The notes below the pieces were generated by a model. The model was not told the origin of the DNA and did no database searches. It worked only from the letters and a program-made list of their open reading frames with translations. Shown in pieces: positions 12,707 through 24,030 of a stretch of 64,000 nt of DNA (the stretch's first letter is position 1; each line of letters opens with the position of its first letter). The stretch covers positions 1,986,883 to 2,050,882 of the forward strand of contig NW_015622546.1 in NCBI RefSeq assembly GCF_000835495.1, read 5' to 3'. Source of the stretch: Cladophialophora immunda. Taxonomy: Eukaryota; Ascomycota; Eurotiomycetes; Chaetothyriales; Herpotrichiellaceae. The position numbers and the translations under genes are program-made.

Positions 12707-13807
12707 GGTAACTTTGTGATAGCGCTTAAACGTGTGGGTGGTGTCCAGAACGTTTATGGTAAATGAACTTGGGGTCTGATTGCTTCAGCTCGAATCCCTT
12801 TTATGTACTTGATAGAGTAGCCCGGCACTTGATAATGGTTGGTGTCCACCGTTTCCTGAGCCTCGATCTGGTGGAATTCTATAGAGGGGTACAAGTGCTT
12901 CGTACCCTTGCCGCCAGGGAAATGTGCGACTATTGAAACCCGCGGGTATCCCGCCGAGGGGGCAGTCGGTGGCAAAATGAGACGATGGGTTAAATGGTCC
13001 CTGCACACCGTCCTCGGATTCGAGTCGATAGAAGTCTATTCTAGATTCCACTACCACTCGTGGTGCCCTTTCGGTAAACACGTCTAAGGATCGTCTCGAG
13101 GTGGAAAGGATGCCATATTGGCTAACTCCAAGGTTCCCTCGCTCGAATTCTCGAAAGTGTCGTGTCAATGACATGTGCTGAACAGTCCCACGAACCACTC
13201 CACAGTCGGGGGTTATCTGCGCGACCCACTTTTCAACCTAGCGGCGGAATCGTGGCGGCAAACCCGCCCGCTCATAGTATGGCGAAGGGCGGCTTGTAAC
13301 TCCGTACTACCCGTCCAACTTCAACTACGGATCCTAAACGCAGCAAGTGATGCGGGCACTCACGAGTAACCCCGCGTCTCTTAGGATTGCGGGGAACACG
13401 TCGGCTACTCGATAGCCAAGGTCAATTTCCCCGGACCAGGCAAGAATGGAGAGAGATACCCCGAACCCTCACCAAACTCATGCGACGGGCGAACAGAGTT
13501 CGGCAACTTTCCTAGGCTCTATCCTCTCCAGACCGGGGCCCCAGGGAAGGCTAGCAAGGGGCCAGTATGAGTTAGTCAAAGGAAAGTGGCTTGACGCCGC
13601 CCGTGCCGTCCTTGCTGGATGTTCTTGTACGGGTGTCTGGAGATTGGCTTTTATATGCTTCGTTTCCTCCTCATATTACCACGATTGAATGTAACTCGAC
13701 TCAATTCTACCCACGTATGCTTGATAGGCTGTACTAGAGAGTCGTGAGCCTCTGCTGCTACTTTGGTCCCTTTCATATACTGTGCCTCCGCCTCACAGGG
13801 ACTCAAT
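12707..13807. other. Intergenic, 1.1 kb divergent promoter region
   Basis: Separates the PhyH-like gene from the sugar transporter. Short frames only, none resembling a protein family. A weak TATA-like TTATATG is at 13651-13657, about 150 bp before the transporter ATG. GC-rich short palindromes occur but I cannot assign factors. Confidence 0.5.
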
Positions 13808-15548
13808 ATGGTCAAGGATCAAGATATCGTGGGTGACGCGCTGGCCAAGGTGCTCCCCAAGCATGATAAACCGTGGTACAGGGTGCCCCATCTCCTGGAG
13901 CTCAACCTGATTCTCCTGGTCCCCCTACTGTCCTCCGCGACAGCGGGCTACGACGGCTCCATGATGAACGGGCTGCAAGCGACCAGTTCGTGGAAGGCCT
14001 TCTTCGGCCACCCCAGCGGCACGCGACTTGGGGTGGTGAATGCAGCACAGTCGATCGGCTCCGTGGCCGTACTGCCCATTGCCTGGCCGCTGTCGGACTG
14101 GCTGGGCCGCCGATTGACCCTGCTCATCGGGGTCGTCACCATCATCGTCGCCTCCGTCATTCAAGCCGCGTCCGTCAACTATGGCATGTTCACCTTCTCC
14201 CGAATCCTCGCCGGGGCGGGGAGTATCATCGTCACGCAGCCCTCGCCCATCCTGATATCGGAACTCTGCTACCCCACCCACCGGGGCAAGTACACCTCGC
14301 TTTTCTGGACCCTGTACTATTTCGGCTCCATCCTCGCGTCCTGGAGCACGTACGGCACGCAAAAGCACATCGGCGGCAGCAACTGGGCCTGGAGGACCCC
14401 GTCGCTTCTCCAAGGGGCTTACCCCCTGGTGCAACTGTGCTTCTGGTGGTGGGTGCCTGAGTCGCCGCGATGGCTGGTGGCCAAGGGCCGGCACGACGAA
14501 GCGCGACGCACGCTGGCCCGGTTCCACACCGAAGGCGACGAGGAACACCCGCTGATCGAGTTTGAGATGACGGAAATCTCCCGGGCCATCGAGACGGAGA
14601 AAGAAACCACCGGGACGGGATGGTCCACGCTCTTCAAGACCCCCGGCAACCGGCGCCGCATGTTCATCGTCTGCTTCATCGGCGCATTTGCTCAGTGGAA
14701 CGGCGTCAGCGTCGTGAGCTACTACCTGACCCTGGTCCTCGACACTGTCGGGATCAAGGACTCCGACACGCAGACGCTCATCAACGGGTACGTCTTATTC
14801 CCCATAATTTCACTTCTCTCGGACGTTGTATACTTAGAGACTGATACCAAACCGTCATGACAGACTCTTGCAGATCTGGAACTTCTGGGCCGCCGCCTCG
14901 GCCGCATTCCTGGTGGACCGCCTGGGGCGACGAGCCTTGTTCAAATGGTCTGGGATCGGAATGCTGCTGTCCTTCTCGTCCTGGACGGCCTGCTCGGCGG
15001 TCTTTGACATCAAAGGCGACAAGTCCGCCGGCATCGCCGTCGTGGCCTTCATCTTCATCTTTGTGAGTTTTTCACCGAATCCCACCCCGATCCTCTCTCT
15101 CCTTCGCCCCTCTAATCTCCCACCGAAACGAGGAACTAACCAATTTTTTGGTGATGCGTTGTTCGTACAGTTCTTTCACTACGACATCTGCTATACGCCG
15201 ATGCTGTACGGCTACACGACCGAGATCCTGCCCTACTCGATCCGGGCCAAGGGCCTCATCCTGGAGATGTTCGCCATCTACGGCTCCCTGATCGTGCTGG
15301 CGTTCTGCAACTCAATCGCCCTGGACGCCATCGGGTGGAAGTACTACCTGGTGTTCGTCGCCATCCTCGCCGTGGGCAACGTCGTCTCCTGGCTCTTCTT
15401 CCCCGAAACCAAAGGCTTCGCTCTGGAAGAGGTAGCCGAGATCTTTGACGGGGTCAACGTCCGCGCAGACGCCGAGTCAGTGCTCGCTCACGAAACCGCG
15501 AGCACTGCGGAAAAGGCCACCGCGACCGAGCACATTGCAAAGATATAA
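13808..15548 (+). CDS. MFS sugar transporter (sugar porter family, lactose-permease-like)
   Basis: Three exons: 13808-14787, 14864-15062, 15171-15548 (introns of 76 and 108 nt); 518 residues. The second intron keeps frame and has no stop, so read-through gives a false longer exon. Sugar-porter signatures: DWLGRRLTLLIG after TM2, PESPRWLVAKGR at the end of the first half, VDRLGRRALFKW after TM8 and PETKG near the C-terminus; about twelve hydrophobic segments. Upstream TTG at 13763 is rejected in favour of ATG 13808. It should carry a mono- or disaccharide by proton symport in the plasma membrane. Its place between polyol/sugar oxidoreductases suggests it brings in their substrate. Confidence 0.9.
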
Positions 15549-15941
15549 AGACGGGCCCCCATAGGGCTTTAACCTGGACACAACGCAGGGTCGAACCGAT
15601 AATCGTGTTGCATGTGATGCAAAGGCATGAGAGGAACGGCGATGGGGTGGTGTGCTGAGTGATCCTGTGGGAGAGGGCATGGCCCAAGACTGACTTCAGG
15701 ATCAATGCACGGATCACGGGGTTGAGCGCCATATATGTCACTGATGTGTTGAGACTTTCCATCTGTTAATAACTTACGAGATTATATCCTGCGTTACCCG
15801 ACTCGAATCGATGTAGACCGTGCATTTAGACGGGCCAAAAGATCTCTACCAGTTTGAAGGCAGATAGGAAACAAATGAAAGGGGCTTTTCTAGTGACGCC
15901 GTTTCTATTGATAAGGATATCTCTGGCTTGTCGACTGTGCT
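15549..15941. other. Convergent 3' region
   Basis: 393 bp between the transporter and the polyol dehydrogenase stops. No gene, repeat or clear terminator motif beyond AT-rich stretches. Confidence 0.45.
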
Positions 15942-17177
15942 CTAATTATGGACACCCTCTATCAGGACCTTCATAACGCCTTCGCCTCCCTTTTTTACAG
16001 TTTCGAACGCTTCTTCGGCCTTTTCGAACGGAAATCGATGGGTCACCAGCTTTTGCGGCTGGACCTTCCCACTGGCGACCAGGTCGATGGCAGTCGGGTA
16101 TACGCCAGCAACGTACCTGATTGAGCCTCGAATGGTCAAATCCCGGATACAGGCGGTCATGATCGGGAAAACGGCGTTCTGGAGCGAGGGTGTCAGAGCA
16201 GATAAAATGCGACATACAATCACCCAGGCTTTCATCGACTTACCTCTTTGCCCATGCCGGCTTGAACGTACATGCCTCCCTTCTTGCAGAGTTGGACACC
16301 GATCTGCAGGCAGCTTTGAGCTCCTGTGGCATCAATTACCACGTCCGGTCCGTCGCCTAAGTTGAATTCTTCCTTGATGAGAGCGGCAACCTTAGCATGG
16401 AACTCCATCTCTTCATCTTGACTCAGACCGGCTGGCGCTTGAGGCGGTTCAAAAACGTCGTCTGCGCTCTTCATCACACTCTTGGCCATTTCTAAACGGC
16501 CTTTATTGATGTCGACCCCAAGAACGTATCTTGCGCCAAACGCTTTGGCGACACTTTGGACAAGGAGACCGATAGGGCCGCAGCCGAAGACAACGACGTT
16601 TTGTCCCCCTCTTACCAGGCCGACTCGGCAGATTTGAACTGCGCATGCCACTGGTTCGCAGAGTGCGCCATCTTCGAGGTTTAGATGATCGGGTAGGCGA
16701 TAGCAGAAGTCTGCTGATGTCTTGTAGAACCGAGAAAGCGTCCCGTTGTGCGGAGGTGTCGCAGCGAAGACGGTGTCTGGACAAAGATTGTATGAACCTG
16801 AACGGCAGTAGTTGCAGTGACGGCACGGAACTCCAGGTTCTATCGCCACCATATCACCAGCTTTCAAACTCTTGACAGCTTTTCCCACCGAGACAATCCG
16901 ACCGGCAGACTCATGACCAAGAACAATGGGAGAGTTGAGAATGAAATCACCGATCCTGCCTCGTTGCCAATAGTGAATATCGGACCTATTGAGATAATCA
17001 GCACTCCCATCAAAGTTCGACAAAGACGCAAAGTGCTGACCCGCAGATTCCAGTCTGTCCAATATGAACTATCACATCGTACGGATCGGTGATCTCTGGA
17101 ATTGGAATATCCTCAATTGCCACCTGCTGGATTGCCTTGAGGACGAAAGAGGGGTTCGATCGCGAGTCCTGCGCCAT
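15942..17177 (-). CDS. Zinc-dependent polyol dehydrogenase (sorbitol/xylitol dehydrogenase, MDR family)
   Basis: Three exons: 17177-17041, 16985-16244, 16178-15942 (introns 55 and 65 nt); 371 residues. Joining exons 1 and 2 restores TGICGSDIHYW, which contains the first catalytic zinc Cys; GHESAG supplies the next ligand and PCRHCNYCRSGSYNLC the four-Cys structural zinc site. VVFGCGPIGLL is the Rossmann loop and the Asp in LGVDINKGR predicts NAD rather than NADP. The enzyme should oxidise a polyol such as sorbitol or xylitol to the ketose. The first donor (GTCAGC) is off-consensus but the GCTGAT branch site and acceptor are good, and no other join restores the family sequence. Divergent from the next SDR. 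Confidence 0.9.
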
Positions 17178-17947
17178 CCTCAGGATCACGATCGAAAATG
17201 ATACTGCACGACTGGGGTTTGGAATCTCTAGGCAGAGGGAGTAGCTGTAGAGGAACAACGATGAAATCCACCGAAAACGTCTGTCAAATGATTCTTCTCC
17301 CTGAGGAAGCTGCAACCGTGGCTGAGATCCGGGAATTGAAGTAGTGGTAAGAGATTTCTGGGGATTCTGGCATTGCGCAAAGACAATTGTGAATTATACC
17401 CTCAGTCCATCGTTTTAGAACATCGCAGCGGTCTGTATGGACCACGGAGGAACAGCATACTTCGGAACAGGCACGGCGAATGTGATTCCACAGGCCAAGA
17501 GATGGTGAGCGTGCTGTAGACTCACCATATACGGGCCGATTTCTCTTTCGGATGGAAGGCAGAAGGCTGAGGCGGCTCGGCCGCCCATTGCCGCGATCCC
17601 TCGCAATGAATAGGACTGGTAAGCAGCGGGTGTGCTTCCACCACCTCCCGCTAGGTTGGAACTAACCTGTCAGCAAACTTTCCTAGATGCCGTTCCTGGT
17701 ACGACACGTGCGCTACCAGAAGCGAACCATCAAGAGTCGAACGAAATCACATTTGTCCGCAAGATCCACCGGGGCTTCGAGCCGGGTATTGTGCGACGAT
17801 CGTGAAAACCCGAGGTCGTGTTGTAGTGCAATCGAGGATGGAAGGTGTCCTGCAAACGGCCACTATCCGCAGAGGGGATACTTCTATATATACTGTGTTT
17901 TAGGCCTGTTCGAAGGCCTCTCTATATCCCTTGGTCCTGCTTTCGAC
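17178..17947. promoter_or_regulatory. Divergent promoter region with TATA box
   Basis: 770 bp between the polyol dehydrogenase and the second SDR. A TATATATA-type element at 17884-17892 lies about 57 bp before the SDR ATG at 17948 and argues against the in-frame ATG at 17687, which would be upstream of it. Confidence 0.55.
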
Positions 17948-18865
17948 ATGGCTCCCGTTCGTCGTGCATTGGAGGGCAAGTTAGCAATAGTGACAGGCGC
18001 CTCACGTGGTAAGATTGCCGTTGGCAACAAGGAAGGGTTCATTTTGCTGATTGAAGCAGGTATTGGTGCTGCCATAGCGCGCCACCTGGGTGCCAAAGGT
18101 TGCAATGTCCTGGGTGTCTATACAAGCAATTCATCAACGCAACCCGCCAATGAGCTCGTCAAAGAACTCACTGAGACGCACAAAGTCAAGGCGACAATGG
18201 TTCAGGCCGACCTGAGTGAACCAGAGCTAGCAGCTCCTAAGGTTGTGGAAGCCGCCAGGGCTGCCTTTGCCTCGCCAAATGGTGATTTACTTGTCGACAT
18301 CTTGATCAATAATGCAGGCGTTGGAGGTGATTATAGGCTTGAAGACGTGCCAGTCTCCGAATTTCACCGCATGTATGCGGTGAACGTGCTGGCTCCCCTC
18401 ATGGTGACACAGGCCGTGTTACCTTACTTGCCACACGACCGGTCAGGAAGAATCGTCAACATTTCCTCGGTGGCTTCATCACTGGGTTTTGTCACGCATA
18501 CCTTGTACGGAGGGACAAAAGCAGCCTTGGAAGCAATGACAAGAACCTGGGCTCGAGAGCTGTCTGAGCGTGCCACGGTCAACGCCGTCAATCCTGGTCC
18601 CGTCGAGGGCGATATGTACCTCGCGGCTGGCGAAAAGCTCTGGAAACAGCTTGAGCCATTCCAATTGAACTGCCCACTATCAGCTATTCGAGATGGGGTC
18701 GATGATCCCGCTCTCGTCGAACTGAGCAGGGAGAAAATGGGGGGCCGACGGCCGGGATATTGGACCGAGGTCGCTGGAGTGGTGGGGATGCTCTGTAGTG
18801 AAGACTCAGGTTGGTGCACCGGTAGTGTAGTTTGTGCGAATGGAGGCTTCAAATTCACGAATTGA
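17948..18865 (+). CDS. Short-chain dehydrogenase/reductase
   Basis: Two exons, 17948-18008 and 18060-18865, with a 51-nt intron that is in frame and stop-free; removing it restores the cofactor motif TGASRGIGAAIARHLG, which would otherwise be split by 17 residues. 288 residues. Further SDR marks: INNAGVGG, NISSVASS (catalytic Ser), YGGTKAALEAM (Tyr/Lys), NPGPVEGDMY and a GSVVCANGG C-terminus. Probably NADP-dependent, similar to 3-oxoacyl-ACP-reductase-like fungal SDRs; substrate unknown. Start chosen after the TATA box. Last enzyme gene of the putative polyol cluster, tail to tail with the Zn2Cys6 regulator. Confidence 0.85.
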   Translation: MAPVRRALEGKLAIVTGASRGKIAVGNKEGFILLIEAGIGAAIARHLGAKGCNVLGVYTSNSSTQPANELVKELTETHKVKATMVQADLSEPELAAPKVVEAARAAFASPNGDLLVDILINNAGVGGDYRLEDVPVSEFHRMYAVNVLAPLMVTQAVLPYLPHDRSGRIVNISSVASSLGFVTHTLYGGTKAALEAMTRTWARELSERATVNAVNPGPVEGDMYLAAGEKLWKQLEPFQLNCPLSAIRDGVDDPALVELSREKMGGRRPGYWTEVAGVVGMLCSEDSGWCTGSVVCANGGFKFTN

Positions 18866-18946
18866 CTCGCTGCCGACGCACCGTTGCCAGCTGAGGGATA
18901 CAGGCTGAGATTATTGGCCGTGATAAAGTTAGATAAATATGCGCAT

Positions 18947-21114
18947 TCATGGCGTCTGCATATGGGCCTGTCGCTTCAGCAATCTTGTCTTCATCTGGAG
19001 GACTTTCAATATTTCCACCAATTGGTCTATCGCCGAGTCCTTTGACGCTACGCGCTGTAGCATGGAAATGGCTCGTGTCTGAAGATCATCAACGTCTGAA
19101 ACCAGAGCGCTCAGGTTCTGGTTCAGCGAACTTAACGTCAAGACTACTGTCGCAGCAAAGGCACTGTTGGACGTGTCAGCAAGTTATCAACATCTTTTAG
19201 CGAAACAACTGTAAGACGCACGAGTGGGATATGATCTCCTTGATCGACGAAGTTTGCTCAAGAAGCATTTCCGAGATGGACAGATACGCACAACAGTGTT
19301 GCACGCAAATACTGCACCGCTCGAGAATTGAGGTTGAGATAGTCCCGTTCGCAGGGAGGTTGCAGGTGTACATGACGAATGGTCGAAAAATAATATCTTT
19401 AGCAGTGTGATATCTGTGTAGGATATTCAAATGTTCGAAGGACCACGATGATGAATTTTCAAGCTCAGGCTTGATATGCTGCGGTAGAAGATCAAACCAT
19501 GTCTCCAGTTGGTGGTCTAGTTCTGCAGCCAGGTTTGTAATGGTGGACCTGAGTTCCTGCCTGAGGAAGTGGTCTTGTGCAGGGATTGTGTGGTCAGTTG
19601 TCCCAAATCTCCCGGGCGAATCTGCATACATGGTATGATGCACACGGTTGAACAGTCGCCTAGCAGAGATCTCGGCCAAAAACATCGACGCCTCTGGTGT
19701 CCAGCTATGGAAAGTGGGCAGAGGTATGTTTTCAACAACGTGCTCAATTCCACTCCGTGGTAGATGATGCTCCGCAATAAGATCGCTATCAATACCGGTA
19801 GTTAGCCAAGGCTTAAATTGTTTTCATACCAAAAATCAGGCTACATGCCATTCAATATCAAATATAGCCCATACGAGCCGGGAGAGTGCTGCTGCCGTGG
19901 CATGGTCCTCCTCCAGAGTCTGTGGCCTACCGTCCACGTTAGCTCCACTGAACTTCTACGGTGGAAGAGTAAATCAGCTGATTGAGAGATCGCTTACCAA
20001 TTCAGCAGGATCTGGACATTCGTGGAGGCTAGGTGAATAAATCTCCAGGATTTTAAGGGACGCATCAAATAGCCAAAATATTTTGCCGCGAGAAGGGTTG
20101 CCTGCGGGAGAGCTATTGTGCTCCAAAAGCTCTGCATAATGTCTGGAATCAGAATCTTTAAGGCGGCAGAGAGGTATTCGCCCCCAGGACTGGAAACTTC
20201 TGCGCTTTGGTTTGCCGCTGAAGGAGGATTCTGTACGACAGCACCAATGGCAAGGACCATTAGGCAGAGAGCAGAGTCGATATCATCCCATGCGTCTCTC
20301 TCTAGAAATCGTCTATAGCAACTCAGAAAGTGGTTCTGATCCAGAATCGGTATTTCTCGATGGGCCAATCTGAAAAAGCAATCGACCAAACCGTCCATCT
20401 CGGCGCGCTCTGTTTCTGGGAAAGCCGTGACCTGCTGATTTCCTAGGTGGACATTCTGCGGGAGAGCTCGAGCAGATTCCGTCTTCAAAAACATGCCACG
20501 GGGAAATTCTCCTAGTAAAGCTCGCACTGATGCAGTGCTGAGCAAGCTCTCTGTTGTGGTAGAATGCTGTCTAGGTATTGTCATTGCCGGAATCTCGTCT
20601 CTTGTGGTAGACGGGGACGCTGTGACCTCGACGGCGGCGGGGAGATGACTCAAAGTCTGAGAATGGAGTGTCCAATGTGCCGAAGAATGCGATGTTGACG
20701 GCAAATTTTCGGGCAACGTAGTTGTATCTTGTGCGTGGTGAGTAGTAGGTTGAGGCATTGCGTCTGAGTTGATTCGATCATGTAAATCTTCGAGCGTCAC
20801 ACTTTGCTGTGTCAACATCGCTTCGATGGTGGCCATTCGACCCAGCACTTCTGAAGAGCTAACACCGGAAAGCTGCCACAGCTCTTGAACATTTCCCTCA
20901 CCAGGGGGGAAAGACGTTTCTGGCTGCGGCAACTGTGCCACGGCATAGATACATTCCACATTTGCCTCTCTGCAGAGTCTGCATTTCGGGAGATGGCCAT
21001 CACAACGTCGTTTTCTGGACGCCGTCAGCGTTCTTTCATAAACCCGGAACGCAGAATCGACCTTTTTCGGCAGAAGTTACACGCGAGGGCGGCACGTTTG
21101 CGTCCCCGATCCAT
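18947..21114 (-). CDS. Zn2Cys6 transcription factor with fungal-specific TF domain
   Basis: Five exons: 21114-21062, 21014-19998, 19947-19849, 19785-19222, 19163-18947; 649 residues. The first intron (47 nt, donor GTCGAT, branch GCTGAC) splits the zinc cluster: CNFCRKRKRRCDG continues with KCRLC and VEC, giving all six Cys. A middle homology region follows (GLVDCFFRLAHREIPILD). The third intron appears to start with GC, not GT: TG/GCATGT with acceptor TTGATAG and branch GCTAAC restores the conserved IFDIECDLIAEHHLPRSG block, while no GT donor does. Nuclear DNA-binding regulator. Its position at the edge of the sugar/polyol genes suggests it controls them (inference). Fusion and length are normal for the family. 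Confidence 0.85.
19786..19848 (-). other. Probable GC-AG intron in the Zn2Cys6 gene
   Basis: 63-nt intron, donor GCATGT, branch GCTAAC, acceptor TTGATAG. Only this join gives the IECD.IAE motif in frame; the nearby GTATGA and GTAGCC donors give a stop or a wrong phase. Confidence 0.65.
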
Positions 21115-21827
21115 GACACCTCCCAGCAAAGGAGACGATTTAGATGTGGTTGAGGGGCTTTTGAAGCAGCATGTCCCAGATATGTGTCCCCAAGTGAGAC
21201 GCCAAAGGCGCAGCAGGATATAGTAACCTCGGGTGGGATGTCTCTAATCAGAATCCAAGCGGGAGGAATGGCGAGGTATTTTGCCGTCAGAAGGGAGCTC
21301 GACAACGTCCTTGTTGGCAAGCTTGGGGTATGGATTACGGTGTATGCCAGCCAGTTACCTGCTGAATGGAATCGAAGCATCAAAACATATCGCAAGATTT
21401 AGCAGTGCGCAAGGATAGGAGATATGTGAGGAGGAAGGGAGGAGGTTGTCGAGAGGAGAGGGTCTTACACCTCCCACGTGACTATCACGTGAAATCACCA
21501 GCATTATCACCGACAGTATCGTTGGATTGAAAGAAACAGGTCGAACGACAACAAAGGCCAGGACTAGGAGACAGACAGGACGTAGATATAGAGTCAAACC
21601 CAATGCGCGTGCAACCCCGGAACGTTTGTTTTTGATTTCAAACCCGTCGGCGTCAATGCCGTCTCTGATCCATCATTATCAGAAGCCCAGTCAGCCTAGC
21701 ACAGGTGACGGCTGGTATGCTTTGAGTTCATAATGTACAAATACATTCGGCCGACGACGAAGCATCAGCTTGCCTTCCCAACCATGTTCTATCCTTCCAA
21801 TATCCTTCGTTCAGCTGGTTACCTCCC
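21115..21827. promoter_or_regulatory. Spacer with paired E-boxes upstream of the Zn2Cys6 gene
   Basis: 713 bp holding the regulator promoter and the NAB2 3' region. Two CACGTG cores lie 10 bp apart at 21475-21480 and 21485-21492 (TCACGTGA), about 365 bp before the regulator ATG: candidate bHLH (Cbf1/USF-like) sites. No gene seen. Confidence 0.45.
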
Positions 21828-23492
21828 TTAGGTAATCACTTCCTCGCGTATCTGTGTTTCTGTACTTGTCTCTGGCTTGATGAGTTCCTCCTCTCCAGCT
21901 TGATCATCCACAAACTTCCTGTCACTGACATGTTCCTTGCTTGCGTCCTGTTCGGCCTGCTTATCCGGTGTCCAGGTGTAATCGGCGAAATTAGTCGTCT
22001 TCTGCTGTCCAGGTTCATGCTTGTACGGACATCTCAGGTTCGTGCACGGGTTGAAGCGGCAGGGTACCTGCAAGTGGGTAAACGGACAATTGGGAGTCTT
22101 GCATTGGGCTCCAAACCTGCACAAGGGCATTGTCGGGTGCTTAAAAGGACAGTTGGGCTTGGTGCAATTGGGAAAGAACTTGCATAGCTCTTGTGCCTGG
22201 AATGCCCTGACTTGCGCCGGAGAAGGATGCTTTCCAACACACTTCGAATTCTTGCACGCAGGACCGAATGTGCATGTCTCGGACATGTCAACGATGGTTC
22301 CCTCGGGCGCAGCGGGAGATTGGTGGACATATGGGCAGTCTTTGTTGGTACAGCGAAGGTTGAAGTGGCACATGGTGTTGGCCGGATCCTGTGGTTTTCG
22401 TTCACCCTCACTGGTCGTCTGCGCATCTGTCGTAGATGCTTCGGCGGCGGGCGTCTGACCATCGCCTTCCATGGCCGTGTCTTGGTCGCTTGCTTTCGTA
22501 GGAGACTTGATGTGGCCATTCTGGCTGTTGCCTCCTCGACCCCGACCCCGACCACCTCCGCGGCCACGCCCGGGCTCGACTCTATCAAACAAGGACCGAC
22601 CTTGATTGTTCGACTGGTTGGCGCCTTGTGAGAATGCAGGGTTCGGCGCTCCTGGCATCATTCCAGTAAACTGTGCCAGCATGCGCGTCTGTTGTTCCAT
22701 CATAGCCATAAATTCCATCTGTTGCTGCGGGGTCATCTGCATCATCCCTTGACCTTGTTGTGCGCCGTTCATCATCATCGGGTTCTGCATCCCTTGAGCA
22801 GAACCGGTCATGCCCATATTCAGCGCTTTTTGCATGCCAGGGCGCACATCTCTGTTCTGGATGTTGCGCGGTCCTTTCGGCGCACCGCGCATGTTGCCGT
22901 GAGAGTTTATTCGGTCGCTGCCACGGACTCGGTGTAAAGCTGAATCGCCGGACTTGTTGATTGCGCCGCCTCGCCCACCCCTACCGACAGGTCGGCCGCC
23001 GTGTAAGCCTTTAGGGCCTCGAGGTCTGTGAAGAGTGTTAGCAAGAGATTTTACGAATCGTCTGGAAAGGGGCGCAACATACGCATTTTCAGGTGCATTA
23101 TCAACCATGTCCATGTCATATGCGGCGGGTATTGAAGAATTTCCATTCTCTGCAGTGCCCAGAGATTGCGAAGTGGGTGCGGCGCCCTGTAGCGATTGAT
23201 CTGATGGCTGTGATGTAGCAGCCGGATCAGAAACTGCTGCACCGCCAGACAAAAGATTGACTTGATCGAACAGCCATTGCGCGAATTCGGTCGTTCCTTT
23301 CGCATCCTGCAATAGCTCGCCAGCAAGCTCTGATGCGATTTGATTCTGGGTCTTGCCGTTGGCAAGCATGAGGACGATATATTCGGCTAACGAGGTGTCG
23401 TCATCTTGTGTCCAGCCTTCTTCCACAATCTTGGAGTGCACAGCGCTGCTGAGCGCTTCGGCCAGCGGCGTCTCGAGCGCGATAGTTGACAT
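21828..23492 (-). CDS. NAB2: Nuclear poly(A)-binding CCCH zinc-finger protein NAB2
   Basis: Two exons, 23492-23083 and 23025-21828; the 57-nt intron (GTATGT, GCTAAC, CACAG) is in frame with no stop, so the uninterrupted frame of 554 codons overstates the protein; spliced length 535. N-terminal helical (PWI-like) region, then an Arg/Gly-rich segment (GRPVGRGGRGG), a Met/Gln-rich low-complexity stretch, a second RG-rich patch and five CCCH fingers near the C-terminus (e.g. CKFFPNCTKPNCPFKH, CRFGAQCKTPNCPFTH). The family binds poly(A) tails, limits their length and hands mRNA to the export machinery. An essential housekeeping gene in yeast. The finger spacing (C-x5-C-x4-C-x3-H) fits Nab2/ZC3H14. 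Confidence 0.92.
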   Translation of the reverse strand: MSTIALETPLAEALSSAVHSKIVEEGWTQDDDTSLAEYIVLMLANGKTQNQIASELAGELLQDAKGTTEFAQWLFDQVNLLSGGAAVSDPAATSQPSDQSLQGAAPTSQSLGTAENGNSSIPAAYDMDMVDNAPENAYVAPLSRRFVKSLANTLHRPRGPKGLHGGRPVGRGGRGGAINKSGDSALHRVRGSDRINSHGNMRGAPKGPRNIQNRDVRPGMQKALNMGMTGSAQGMQNPMMMNGAQQGQGMMQMTPQQQMEFMAMMEQQTRMLAQFTGMMPGAPNPAFSQGANQSNNQGRSLFDRVEPGRGRGGGRGRGRGGNSQNGHIKSPTKASDQDTAMEGDGQTPAAEASTTDAQTTSEGERKPQDPANTMCHFNLRCTNKDCPYVHQSPAAPEGTIVDMSETCTFGPACKNSKCVGKHPSPAQVRAFQAQELCKFFPNCTKPNCPFKHPTMPLCRFGAQCKTPNCPFTHLQVPCRFNPCTNLRCPYKHEPGQQKTTNFADYTWTPDKQAEQDASKEHVSDRKFVDDQAGEEELIKPETSTETQIREEVIT

Positions 23493-24030
23493 TGTATAGG
23501 AAAGAGGATCCGATAGATGTATGTACAGGGCGGGGAGAAGGAGATTCGCCTCACTGGGAGGGTCGAGTAGGTAGAGAGATCGCGCCTTTGCGGTGGTTGC
23601 GGCACAATGGCAGAAGAGTCCTTTGTTACACCTTGTCGAGCGATCCTTGGAGATGTCGAGATTATCTGAGCGAGCCTCTCGTTAATTTGGATAGAGTGAC
23701 AAATGCGCGCAAGGTCCTAGGATGAGATCGGGTGGATAGTTAATGTGCAATATTGATGGTAGAAACTACGAGAGGCGACAGTATTTGACGTCGGTCACGT
23801 GACTGACTTTTCTACCTAGTGTCTTAGAGCAGCCAGATATTTTTCAATGTTTTGGATTTATTAGTGAGCGAAGATTTCTCATCTTGCCCGCTGCTTTTCG
23901 ACACGCGTTTGAGGCCGTTTGTTCCAATCCATCACCCAAATCATCCAGTCATTATATCATCTTATCGTGCCGACTTCAGCACGAGATCGATCTGCCATCC
24001 TTCGATGTCATCCTTTCATCCCCCAATGAT
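23493..24030. promoter_or_regulatory. NAB2 upstream region with CRE-like and E-box motifs
   Basis: 538 bp. TGACGTC at 23786-23792 is followed directly by TCACGTGA at 23795-23802, about 300 bp before the NAB2 ATG; the rest holds the P450 3' end. Candidate bZIP and bHLH sites by motif only. Confidence 0.4.

Noticed and set aside
12785..12810. tRNA B-box-like string (GCTCGAATCCC)
   Set aside because: No matching A-box, acceptor stem or cloverleaf around it.
12785..13198. 137-codon minus-strand frame in the PhyH-transporter spacer
   Set aside because: No recognisable similarity and no splice or promoter support.
17687..17947. In-frame upstream ATG extension of the second SDR
   Set aside because: A TATA box lies between it and the family-conserved start at 17948; the added residues look like translated leader.
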